This document shows, in pieces, positions 13,925-20,384 of a DNA stretch of 24,734 bases. The stretch covers positions 1-24,734 of IMG/VR virus record IMGVR_UViG_3300022074_000355; one strand, written 5' to 3'. The position numbers were made by a program, and so were the translations under genes. The notes beneath the pieces are model-generated. The model did no database searches, was not told where the DNA came from, and was given only the letters and a program-made list of their open reading frames with translations. Origin of the DNA: a virus. How positions within the stretch are numbered: position 1 is the stretch's first letter; the number at the start of each line of letters is the position of its first letter.

Positions 13925-15300
13925 TATTGTTCTCCTTCTGTCTTTTTCTTACTGCTATCTCTAAATTTCTTGTATTTTTCTTTGAGGATTTGACTTTGAT
14001 CTTTAGAAGTCAAAGCTGACTGTTCCTCACCAGTTGGTTGCAAAACTTCAATCTGAACATTTGCCGTTTTCATAGATATCGGATATACAAGGCCATCAGG
14101 CCCATTTCTGTTTTTAGCTACAAAAATTCTTCCTGTGTCGTTTTGCTTGTCCTCTACCGTTCTCGATAGAGAAAAAATAAAGTCGGACACAAAACATTTG
14201 TTAAAAGCCTCTGAGATGGATTCCATAGTGATAACTTCTGCATTGAGTCCTGACCTGTTGGTTTGGGATGCTGTCCAGACTGCACAATCAAATTCCTGTG
14301 CGAGCCCTCGCATCTCTTCATAAATAGACTCCAACTCATGTCTTTTCTCACTTTTCCCAGAAATTGGCCGCAACAAATCGCCATAGTCAATGATGACCAT
14401 GTTAGGATTGATATCTCTCATCCTTAGTTTTTCCAAGTGCGTCCGTAAAGACCGTGATGATGCGGATTTAGTAGGATACTCTTTTACAATCAAAACTCCA
14501 TCCATATCTTGAACCTGCTCATAAATTTCTTCTTTAAAAGAGTGTAGTTGGTTCAAAGGAATTTTCGTAATACAAGAGTCATATCTACTTGCAATCACAG
14601 TATCAGATAGTTCCAAAGTATAATGTACTACAGTCTTGCCCAACTTGACGGCTTGAGATCCTAAGTGGACCAAAACCATTGACTTGCCTGCACCGGTAGG
14701 TGCAATAACAACGCCAAGCTCCCCTTTACCAAGACCACCTCGGCAGAGATCATCGATATCCTGCCAACCTGTAGAGATTGGGCTTCGAGCTTTAATCTCG
14801 AACCTTTTTTCAAAGTCCTTCAAATAATCGTATCCGAAATCTGAAGGATCACCCAATTTAATTGCATCATTGATAACTTTCGCAATCTCATCAAAAGACG
14901 ACTTCTCAAGCAGTGGAACTGACTTGATCATCGCTTCTTTTAATTTTTGTTTGCGACAAAAATCAAGTGCAATATTTTTTGTATACTCTGATCCGCTAAC
15001 CTGCGAGTCGTGAATGCGAGCAAAGTAATTACGAAGCTGCTGCTGTGTTGCAACATTCTCGTCCTCCAAGTCTGCACGGATAATTGAGATCATTGTCTTG
15101 TATGTGGGGTGAACCTCATACTTTTCACGATACTCAAAAATCTTCTTTACAAATACTCGAAGATAACGCAACTCCAAGAAATTAATGTCCAACACTTCCA
15201 TGATCTGATCCGCAAACGGACGATCTTGAAGAATCATCTGACACAAAGTCTCTTGAAAGTCTTTGCCATATTTACTAAAGCTTGGTGCTTCTTTACTCAC
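13924..15300 (-). CDS. DnaB-like replicative helicase
   Basis: A hexameric RecA-fold helicase that unwinds DNA ahead of the polymerase. The 458-residue protein has an N-terminal helical domain (to about 160) and a helicase domain with APTGAGKS (Walker A, 200-207), the YTLELS catalytic-Glu block near 227, MVIIDYGDLL (Walker B, Asp305), TASQTNRSG near 343 and the KNRNGPDG arginine-finger region near 396. The order is that of the DnaB/T4 gp41 family. The C-terminus is a Lys/Glu-rich tail. The start is GTG at 15300 with GGGGG upstream; an out-of-frame ATG beside it is followed at once by a stop. A promoter lies at 15320-15348. No helicase loader is recognised in the window. Confidence 0.94.
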   Translation of the reverse strand: MSKEAPSFSKYGKDFQETLCQMILQDRPFADQIMEVLDINFLELRYLRVFVKKIFEYREKYEVHPTYKTMISIIRADLEDENVATQQQLRNYFARIHDSQVSGSEYTKNIALDFCRKQKLKEAMIKSVPLLEKSSFDEIAKVINDAIKLGDPSDFGYDYLKDFEKRFEIKARSPISTGWQDIDDLCRGGLGKGELGVVIAPTGAGKSMVLVHLGSQAVKLGKTVVHYTLELSDTVIASRYDSCITKIPLNQLHSFKEEIYEQVQDMDGVLIVKEYPTKSASSRSLRTHLEKLRMRDINPNMVIIDYGDLLRPISGKSEKRHELESIYEEMRGLAQEFDCAVWTASQTNRSGLNAEVITMESISEAFNKCFVSDFIFSLSRTVEDKQNDTGRIFVAKNRNGPDGLVYPISMKTANVQIEVLQPTGEEQSALTSKDQSQILKEKYKKFRDSSKKKTEGEQ

Positions 15301-15319
15301 ATAACCCCCGCAGATTATT

Positions 15320-15348
15320 AATATAGCCTATCTAGGCCTCGTTGTCAA
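15320..15348 (-). promoter_or_regulatory. Promoter for helicase and nrdJ, with a palindrome in its spacer
   Basis: Minus strand: -35 TTGACA (15343-15348), 17-bp spacer, -10 TATATT (15320-15325). The spacer holds a perfect palindrome, GCCTA-TC-TAGGC (15326-15337), directly between the two hexamers, a classic place for a repressor. The -35 overlaps the last codons of the exonuclease gene. Confidence 0.8.
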
Positions 15349-16313
15349 GCGACTTGTTTATTTTTTTCGACCAATCCTCGTAGCATCGCCATAAGCTCGG
15401 ACCAATCATAAGAACCAAAACCATGCTCGACAGAGTTTCGCTTGAGTTCTGTTGCATTTAGTTCAAATTCAAAATTGTCTAGGGCATAGTTGATTTTACC
15501 GCGACCTTGAACCGAAATGCTTGGGGGAGTAAGATTCATAACTTTGTAGTTTGTCTCTACTGTATCCCATTCTTCAACAACATTGTTGTAAAACTTGACC
15601 TTGCTATCAACGTTGGCGCAAAAGTCGTGTACCTCGGACAACGTGTGCATCTTATCTTCAATCAAGAAGTCAAGACGCTTAGAGATGGTTGCAAGACCTG
15701 CCCCCCGAATACCTGCCAAATTATCGGACTTATCACCTGCGATGGCCCGTGCAATAACAAAATTTTCCGGCGAGATTCCGTATTCTTCAATCACTGTGTT
15801 CTTTGTCCATGCCTTCTTTTGGATCGGGCGATAAAGAACTGTTTCTTCGTCGAGCAACTGTAGAAAGTCTTTATCTGAGGATACAATTACTTTCTGGCAA
15901 CCCTTGAACTTTGGAGAACCAACGACCATCGAAATAATGTCGTCTGCCTCCACCCGGTCAAGCATCAACTGCATCACTGGCATCTCATTCAACATCTCCA
16001 TAAGGATACGCTGTTGCCATACCATATTTTCTTTCTCAGACTGCTTGGTCATACCCTCAACCTGATAATTCTTTCGCAGTGGCTTGCGGCCCTGCTTATA
16101 CTCCTTAACTGTTTGACGACGCTTCTGCGAGCCTCCAGCCCCATCCCAACAAATGATAACTTGGTCTGGCTTTGACTCTCGCATCAATTTCTTGACCGAG
16201 TTTAGAAAGCCAACCGTACCTCCGATTGGGTTACCGTTAGTGGAAATCATTGGATTAACAATGTAATTCCTGATAAACATATTAAGTGCATCGATGATTA
16301 GAACGCGCTTCAT
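15345..16313 (-). CDS. 5'-3' exonuclease/flap endonuclease (RNase H-like, T4 Rnh/T5 D15 type)
   Basis: Removes RNA primers and 5' flaps from lagging-strand fragments. The 322-residue FEN-family protein shows the metal-binding acidic motifs in order: LIIDALN (5-11), VIICWDG near 53, VEADDII near 121, SSDKDFLQLL near 145, and GDKSDNLAGIRGAG near 193, which begins the helix-hairpin-helix (H3TH) region. Length fits the T4/T5 enzymes. AGGGGGAG lies three bases before the ATG. The gene overlaps the deaminase end by 32 bases and has its own promoter inside that gene (16330-16358). It would complement the family A polymerase, which lacks a 5' nuclease domain. Confidence 0.95.
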   Translation of the reverse strand: MKRVLIIDALNMFIRNYIVNPMISTNGNPIGGTVGFLNSVKKLMRESKPDQVIICWDGAGGSQKRRQTVKEYKQGRKPLRKNYQVEGMTKQSEKENMVWQQRILMEMLNEMPVMQLMLDRVEADDIISMVVGSPKFKGCQKVIVSSDKDFLQLLDEETVLYRPIQKKAWTKNTVIEEYGISPENFVIARAIAGDKSDNLAGIRGAGLATISKRLDFLIEDKMHTLSEVHDFCANVDSKVKFYNNVVEEWDTVETNYKVMNLTPPSISVQGRGKINYALDNFEFELNATELKRNSVEHGFGSYDWSELMAMLRGLVEKNKQVA

Positions 16314-16716
16314 TTACTCCCCCTGATACTTTATAACATCCAATTGTTTGATTGTCAACTGAGTAGTATACTCTTTTGACACCTACATGACTTAAAACTT
16401 CATGACACATGTTGCACGGAATCGATAAACAAAGATTGCCTTTGTGATTCACACGAACAACATATAAGTCGGACCCGTTTGTTTTCTCACGAGACACACC
16501 AAGGACCGCACCTATTTCAGCATGAATGGTAGCCGGTCCTCGATGACGGGCACGAAACTTCTGTGCCCATTGTTTAAATTTGTTTCTGTTGTTCGACCAG
16601 CTAATAACCGAGCCACCTTTTACCAAGATGGCTGCGTGTTTGTGATGCTGATCTGAAGTTAACGCTAGCCTCTTTGCCAGATCAACATACCTCTTATTAC
16701 GTCCTGTAATAAGCAT
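16282..16716 (-). CDS. Cytidine/deoxycytidylate deaminase family protein (probably dCMP deaminase)
   Basis: Zinc-dependent deaminase of 144 residues with the catalytic pair TIHAEIGAVLG (zinc His and proton-shuttling Glu) and PCNMC (two zinc Cys). The order and spacing fit the cytidine-deaminase superfamily. Given the phage setting with thyX and dut, conversion of dCMP to dUMP is the likeliest reaction, but an RNA/tRNA or free-nucleoside deaminase is not excluded; the allosteric site of T4 Cd is not evident. AGGGGG lies four bases before the ATG, and this site is covered by a long inverted repeat around its promoter (16717-16760). Confidence 0.88.
   Translation of the reverse strand: MLITGRNKRYVDLAKRLALTSDQHHKHAAILVKGGSVISWSNNRNKFKQWAQKFRARHRGPATIHAEIGAVLGVSREKTNGSDLYVVRVNHKGNLCLSIPCNMCHEVLSHVGVKRVYYSVDNQTIGCYKVSGGVNEARSNHRCT
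16330..16358 (-). promoter_or_regulatory. Promoter for the exonuclease gene
   Basis: Minus strand: -35 TTGACA (16353-16358), 17-bp spacer, -10 TATAAA (16330-16335) preceded by TGT. It is inside the 3' part of the deaminase gene and just before the exonuclease ribosome binding site. Confidence 0.65.
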
Positions 16717-16760
16717 AAGACCCCCTGATCATTTATATAGTATCATGATCAGGGAGCCTT
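16717..16760 (-). promoter_or_regulatory. Inverted repeat sequestering the deaminase ribosome binding site in read-through RNA
   Basis: In minus-strand RNA AAGGCUCCCUGAUCAU (16760-16745) can pair over 16 consecutive positions, two of them G-U, with AUGAUCAGGGGGUCUU (16732-16717); the loop has 12 bases. The second arm contains the AGGGGG ribosome binding site and ends at the base before the AUG. The -10 of the promoter (16737-16742) lies in the loop, so a transcript starting near 16730 lacks the first arm and stays open. There is no U-run after the stem, which argues against a simple terminator. The design is the same as at uvsE. Confidence 0.7.
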
Positions 16761-16765
16761 GTCAA
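16737..16765 (-). promoter_or_regulatory. Promoter for the deaminase gene
   Basis: Minus strand: -35 TTGACA (16760-16765), 17-bp spacer, -10 TACTAT (16737-16742). The hexamers flank and partly sit inside the inverted repeat described separately. Confidence 0.75.
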
Positions 16766-16776
16766 GTACAAAAAAA

Positions 16777-17055
16777 TTAAAGTCTGATTACAAACCTTGG
16801 ACCACGCCTATGGCGATGGTGCCTATGATGATGCACACTGCGAACAACGGTGCGCGGGACGTTTCTACAAATTACAACTCTCTTGAAGTGCCCTCGTACC
16901 CAAATCCCTCGTCTATTATAGTGACCGGCAACGTACTGCTTTTGGACAGAACATACCTTTTGCACTACCGTCGTTTGAACTGTGTGTGCTTTGGCTTCGG
17001 GTGTGAACCCGAACATCAATCCCAAAGCAATGAAAAAAGAAAAAATAAACTTCAT
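16777..17055 (-). CDS. Secreted His-rich cationic protein, function unknown
   Basis: A 92-residue protein with a clear Sec signal peptide: a Lys at position 2, a hydrophobic core (FIFSFFIALGLMFGF) and an AKA cleavage site near residue 23. The mature part of about 69 residues is very basic, has two cysteines (35 and 63) that could form a disulfide, a YVAGHYNRRGIWVRGHF repeat-like segment, and a His-rich run near 75-83 that may bind metal. It would act in the periplasm or envelope of a Gram-negative host. GGAGGG lies upstream of the ATG. It lies between recA and the deaminase gene with no obvious promoter of its own. A run of seven T follows the stop. Confidence 0.8.
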   Translation of the reverse strand: MKFIFSFFIALGLMFGFTPEAKAHTVQTTVVQKVCSVQKQYVAGHYNRRGIWVRGHFKRVVICRNVPRTVVRSVHHHRHHRHRRGPRFVIRL

Positions 17056-17106
17056 AATGAGCCCTCCAAAAGCTACTTGTCTTTATTAGACGACTAAAAA
17101 CAAAGT

Positions 17107-18228
17107 TTATTCATCTTCTCCATCAATATCATAAAATTCTTTTGCGTCAACCTCTTTCTTCTCAAACTTTAAGATAACTTCTTCTTCCATAATCTGTAGA
17201 ATACGGTTTCTAAATTTATCATCTTGCAGCTTCTTCATCCATGTGGCAGATTGGAACTTCTCTTCTGAGCCGTCCTCATGTTTCAGTGTAAACCATGCTC
17301 CTGCATTAGTGATATACTGAGAAGACTTTACAGCCTCCAACCAAGACTCTTCGTCCTGAATCTTGACATCATCGCCAGCCCACATAATCTTGAATGTACA
17401 CTCTCTTGCATCAGACCCAAATCGGGACTTTTTAATTTTCGCTTTCACCTCAGTACCAACACGGAAGCCTTTGTCATCATATAGATAGCTAGCCTTACCT
17501 CGTCTCGCTGTCAGCCAGATGCGAAGAGAATAGGCGTAGATTGCGGCCTTTCCACCGGGGGTGAAATAAGGCTCCAGACGCGCTTCTGCGATGTTACTTG
17601 TAATGTTCGTTTTTAGCTGATTAAGAATCAGCAAGGTTGATTGCGAATTAGCAATTGGCACTGTTAGCTTAGAGAAACCTTTTGATAGGATTCGCGGCTT
17701 TACTGCCATACTAGAGAGCGGATTGAAATCTCCTTCTAGATCTGTGATAGCTGGGGTCATAGCCAAAGAGTCCCAAATAAAGAGCATTCGGTTTTCGTTA
17801 CCGGCCAAAAGCTCTTCAATGGTTTCCAAGACAAACTCAACTGACTGTGCTTGAATATAAAGTAAATTTTCAATATCACAGCCAGCGTTTGCCAAGAAAT
17901 CTGGGTCAACAGCAGACTCAGAGTCGAAATAGACAACATCAATACCCATCTTCTGAGCGTTGCCTGCGATCTGAGCTGCCATGTAAGACTTACCCGAAGC
18001 TGAAAGTCCAGCAATCTCGCTGATCTTACCGATAGGAATACCAGCGTACTTGCCTCGACAGATAATTGAATTTAGCCACCTTGAGCCGGTCGGAATCCAC
18101 TCTTTAACTTCTGTTGGGTTTGTCCCAGCCAAGTCGTGGGCGACCTGCTCACCAGCCTTCTTATTAATAATCTTTCGCATATCTGCGATAGAAAGCTTGC
18201 CTGCTTTTTGCTTCTTAGCTCTTGCCAT
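17107..18228 (-). CDS. uvsX: RecA/UvsX-type recombinase
   Basis: Forms filaments on ssDNA and drives strand exchange in recombination-dependent replication and repair. The 373-residue protein shows GLSASGKS (Walker A, 74-81), YFDSESAVDP near 100 with the catalytic Glu, LFIWDSLAM (Walker B, Asp153), the ILNQLKTN segment that opens loop L2, and YFTPGGKAAIYAYSLRIWLTA following it. The overall pattern is closer to T4 UvsX than to bacterial RecA, and the acidic C-terminus resembles that of other recombinases. The start ATG follows the previous stop directly (TAAATG) with GGTGGA upstream. It works with the gp32-like SSB encoded 1.4 kb upstream. Confidence 0.95.
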   Translation of the reverse strand: MARAKKQKAGKLSIADMRKIINKKAGEQVAHDLAGTNPTEVKEWIPTGSRWLNSIICRGKYAGIPIGKISEIAGLSASGKSYMAAQIAGNAQKMGIDVVYFDSESAVDPDFLANAGCDIENLLYIQAQSVEFVLETIEELLAGNENRMLFIWDSLAMTPAITDLEGDFNPLSSMAVKPRILSKGFSKLTVPIANSQSTLLILNQLKTNITSNIAEARLEPYFTPGGKAAIYAYSLRIWLTARRGKASYLYDDKGFRVGTEVKAKIKKSRFGSDARECTFKIMWAGDDVKIQDEESWLEAVKSSQYITNAGAWFTLKHEDGSEEKFQSATWMKKLQDDKFRNRILQIMEEEVILKFEKKEVDAKEFYDIDGEDE

Positions 18229-18696
18229 TTATCGTTCCACCGTCAAGTAGCCGTTAGGCGTTTGAACTGAAACTGTCCAGCCAGACAGAGGATGAACCTC
18301 GCGGCGCAACTGCTCAACTGGAATATCAAACTCTGCCGAAAGATTGGTATATCCTCGCTTGTGATCGTACTTCTCAGTAGAGTGGTCAATCCAGCCATAA
18401 TTCCAGTGGTTTTCTTCAATAACCTCTGCAACAAAGTCTGTGAATGCCTCGTCACCTCGCTCGTAATCATCTAGCAAGCCCTCAGTCCGCATCTCCTCTA
18501 GAATCTCGTTACCATTACGGTACAAGACGCCTTCGGTGATAGCCTCGGCAAGAGTATAAGCAAAATTAGTTTCGCTCATAGCAGTCTCAATGTGAGTCTC
18601 GTTAAAGTGGAAAACGTCGCAGCCATCTTCGTAACTGAAGTTAACCTTGGCGTCATCTGCCACTCCAAGTGATCGAATCTTCTTATATAAGCTCAT
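18229..18696 (-). CDS. Hypothetical acidic protein upstream of the recombinase gene
   Basis: A 155-residue acidic protein. I start it at ATG 18696 because AAGGAGG lies four bases upstream and the ATG overlaps the previous stop (TAATG); a longer reading to 18744 would run into the membrane-protein gene. The N-terminus is LYKKIRSLG, followed by a DDAKVNFSYEDGCDVFHF strand segment and long acidic helices (AEAITEGV, FVAEVIEENHW). No known motif is seen. Its tight junction with the recombinase gene suggests co-expression and possibly a recombination role, but this is only context. Confidence 0.75.
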   Translation of the reverse strand: MSLYKKIRSLGVADDAKVNFSYEDGCDVFHFNETHIETAMSETNFAYTLAEAITEGVLYRNGNEILEEMRTEGLLDDYERGDEAFTDFVAEVIEENHWNYGWIDHSTEKYDHKRGYTNLSAEFDIPVEQLRREVHPLSGWTVSVQTPNGYLTVER

Positions 18697-18887
18697 TATT
18701 CCTCCTTGTAGTAATTTGCAAAGCCCATGAATGTTGGTGCCCAAAGGCCAACAAAAAGAGCAAGTCGCTGTGATTGCTCAACATCTCCATCACCAGATCC
18801 CCAAATTACAATGGAGCTTGCGATGGAAAAGAGGGTTGCCACAAGAAAAGAATTAGAAATGGTGCTGTTCTTCTCTAAAATATTCAT
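18696..18887 (-). CDS. Small two-span membrane protein
   Basis: A 63-residue protein with two hydrophobic spans (SFLVATLFSIASSIVIWG and LALFVGLWAPTFMGFANYY) separated by a short acidic polar loop (GDGDVEQSQR), so both ends are probably on the same side of the membrane. GGAGG lies upstream of the ATG. Similar small proteins occur in other phages as far as I recall, with no assigned role. It belongs to a run of three small envelope-type genes between ssb and recA. Confidence 0.75.
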   Translation of the reverse strand: MNILEKNSTISNSFLVATLFSIASSIVIWGSGDGDVEQSQRLALFVGLWAPTFMGFANYYKEE

Positions 18888-18909
18888 TTTTTCCTCCGAT
18901 TAAATTGTT

Positions 18910-18933
18910 GAGGCATCTTTAAACCCATGCCTC
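18910..18933 (-). promoter_or_regulatory. Intergenic hairpin between the two membrane-protein genes
   Basis: Minus strand GAGGCAT, 10-base loop, ATGCCTC: a perfect 7-bp stem. The sequence after it is not a clean U-run, so it is more likely an mRNA end/processing element or weak attenuator than a strong terminator. It shares its stem core with the hairpins at 19258-19282 and 2414-2464. Confidence 0.5.
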
Positions 18934-18948
18934 CCTGCGGTCGGGGGA

Positions 18949-19236
18949 TCACTCCGCGATTTCTGCGGTTGTAACTTCCGTAATGTCTAGTTCCTCATCA
19001 GAGGGCAAGTTTGTTGGATCAGCGATTACTACAATCTCCTCAACAATCCCGTCACTATTAATTTCAGCAGAGACTTCAACCAACTCGGTTGGGGTCGCAG
19101 TGGTTGCGACGGTCTCTGTGTTATTAGTGTCACTAGGACCAATTGATGTGACCCAGCCACCCCAGACAACTGTAAACATAGCGATTAGCACTACTGCAAC
19201 TGTAGTTGTCAAATTAGACTTATTTTCTTCACTCAT
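18949..19236 (-). CDS. Single-pass membrane protein with acidic Thr-rich tail
   Basis: A 95-residue protein. After a short polar N-terminus comes one membrane span (TTTVAVVLIAMFTVVWGGWV, about 10-29), then a 65-residue tail rich in Thr, Glu, Val and Asp with no Cys and almost no basic residues. With the charge bias it is probably inserted N-in, with the acidic tail in the periplasm. AAAGGATG lies before the ATG. No family is recognised. An envelope role such as exclusion of other phages or lysis control is possible but unsupported by a motif. Confidence 0.75.
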   Translation of the reverse strand: MSEENKSNLTTTVAVVLIAMFTVVWGGWVTSIGPSDTNNTETVATTATPTELVEVSAEINSDGIVEEIVVIADPTNLPSDEELDITEVTTAEIAE

Positions 19237-19257
19237 AATAACATCCTTTTAAATTAA

Positions 19258-19282
19258 GAGGCACCTGTTGACCCTGTGCCTC
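19258..19282 (-). promoter_or_regulatory. Intergenic hairpin after the lipoprotein-like gene
   Basis: Minus strand GAGGCAC, 11-base loop, GTGCCTC, followed by the T-rich TTAATTT. A 7-bp stem with a weak U-tract: possibly a leaky terminator/attenuator lowering expression of the genes beyond. Confidence 0.5.
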
Positions 19283-19297
19283 CCCGTGGGTCACGAA

Positions 19298-19573
19298 TCA
19301 GCTACCAGTAGAGCCAGAGTCACCAGTCTCGGTTGTAGTAACCGTGCCAGTGTCAGAACCCGTATCGCCAGTCTCGACGGGGGTTGTCACAGTCTCAGTG
19401 GTATCCTCTGTGGTATCCTCTGTGGTTTCAGTGGTGGTTTCCGTAGTCTCCGTGGTTTCAGTAGTCTCGGCAGGCTCGTCTGAGGAGCAGCCGGTCATCA
19501 TACTGATACCAAGGATAAGAAAAACACCGGCCACCGCACCAAAGAGGTGGTCGCGATTTACAAAATTGAACAT
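19298..19573 (-). CDS. Lipoprotein-like protein with Glu-Thr-Thr repeats
   Basis: A 91-residue protein. A hydrophobic segment (LFGAVAGVFLILGISMM) ends in MTGC at residues 26-29, a plausible though imperfect lipobox with Cys29 as lipid anchor. The rest is low-complexity: many ETT/EDTT units, then Gly/Ser/Thr/Asp, with no Lys or Arg after the signal, so it is a flexible acidic stalk. AAGGAG stands before the ATG, nine bases after the ssb stop. Phage lipoproteins of this size often act in superinfection exclusion or as outer spanins; it lacks the coiled coil and proline-rich look of spanins, and no function can be assigned. Confidence 0.78.
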   Translation of the reverse strand: MFNFVNRDHLFGAVAGVFLILGISMMTGCSSDEPAETTETTETTETTTETTEDTTEDTTETVTTPVETGDTGSDTGTVTTTETGDSGSTGS

Positions 19574-19582
19574 TATTTCTCC

Positions 19583-20335
19583 TTAAGCGTTCATTAGTTC
19601 ATTAAAAGCACTATCAACCGAAGTTGTTGTGCTATTGCTGTCATACTTGATAACATCATCACCAGCGGAGTCTTCACCAGCCAGCCACTCATCGAGCATG
19701 GTCTGGATCTCCTCTGGAGACTTGCGTGGGAACAGACCGTCAAAGTCTGGAATACTCGCAAGCAATTCGGCACACTTCTCTGGTCCGCCGATGGCATCAT
19801 CACACAGAGGTGAAGTGCGGCGTCGTGGAGTCAGGGTAGTCTGCGGGAACTGCGCTCCCGGTGGCTTACCGTACTTGAGAACAAGATCGGTGCCACCCTC
19901 AACGTCCGTGATGTCTCCATACTCGGGGTTGAGAACAAGGTTCAACAATTCCTGATATGCCATCTTGCCGAAGCCCCAGATACGGACTCCCTTCTCTTCT
20001 TCTCCGCGAACAAGCACGGGGGCGAAGAAACGCTGACGGGCCATAAGATTCTTGGCCATCTTAATTGAGTCCTCGGTGCCTTCCTTGAACAACTGACGAA
20101 CAAAGTCGTTCAGTGGGTCTTCAACGCCGAAGTTACGCTTCGGTGAAAGGAAACCGGGGTTCTTACCCAAGTTATAGTGGAACCAATACTCCTTGAAGGG
20201 GTCGCCATCCGCTGTTGGAACAATACGAATTGTTTGCTCACCATCTTGTGGACGCCAGAAAGAAGAATCCTTCTTCTCGCCTCGGCTTTGCAGTGCATCA
20301 AGCTTTGCACGCATCTTGTTTAGATCAATAGCCAT
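19583..20335 (-). CDS. gp32-like single-stranded DNA-binding protein
   Basis: Coats ssDNA during replication and recombination. The 250-residue protein has the T4 gp32 layout: a basic N-terminal segment (NKMRAKLDALQSRGEKK), a core with TIRIVP and PFKEYWFHY (about 36-54), SPKRNFG near 64, and an acidic C-terminal tail (GEDSAGDDVIKYD) of the type that recruits partner proteins. In T4-type relatives a zinc site uses His and Cys residues around this core; here SPK and PLND stand where CPK and CPxC would be expected, so the zinc site appears lost. AGGAG lies about nine bases before the ATG. A leader hairpin at 20361-20384 and a promoter at 20562-20590 precede it. Confidence 0.88.
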   Translation of the reverse strand: MAIDLNKMRAKLDALQSRGEKKDSSFWRPQDGEQTIRIVPTADGDPFKEYWFHYNLGKNPGFLSPKRNFGVEDPLNDFVRQLFKEGTEDSIKMAKNLMARQRFFAPVLVRGEEEKGVRIWGFGKMAYQELLNLVLNPEYGDITDVEGGTDLVLKYGKPPGAQFPQTTLTPRRRTSPLCDDAIGGPEKCAELLASIPDFDGLFPRKSPEEIQTMLDEWLAGEDSAGDDVIKYDSNSTTTSVDSAFNELMNA

Positions 20336-20360
20336 TTTCTTTTTCTCCTATTAGTAAAGT

Positions 20361-20384
20361 TAGAACAGCAAATTTCCTGTTCTA
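20361..20384 (-). promoter_or_regulatory. Hairpin in the ssb leader
   Basis: Minus strand TAGAACAG, 8-base loop, CTGTTCTA: a perfect 8-bp stem beginning right after the stop of the tubulin-like gene and about 25 bases before the ssb start. T4 gp32 binds a structure in its own leader to limit its synthesis; this hairpin could act similarly or mark an mRNA 3' end. No U-run follows. Confidence 0.5.

Noticed and set aside
16770-16800. Rho-independent terminator after the secreted-protein gene
   Set aside because: There is a run of seven T after the stop on the minus strand but no stem in front of it.
17060-17100. Stem near GTCT/AGAC between the recombinase and secreted-protein genes
   Set aside because: Only four to five base pairs and no U-run; too weak to call.
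18220-18250. TTGACG near the recombinase gene start as a -35 box
   Set aside because: Nothing like a -10 box stands 16-18 bases downstream.
18697-18744. Longer start for the 155-residue gene
   Set aside because: The extension runs into the membrane-protein gene and swallows the AAGGAGG site that serves the ATG at 18696.
19180-19215. TTGACA with GCTAAT 17 bases later inside the 95-residue membrane gene
   Set aside because: The -10 is poor and no gene start follows within a sensible distance.
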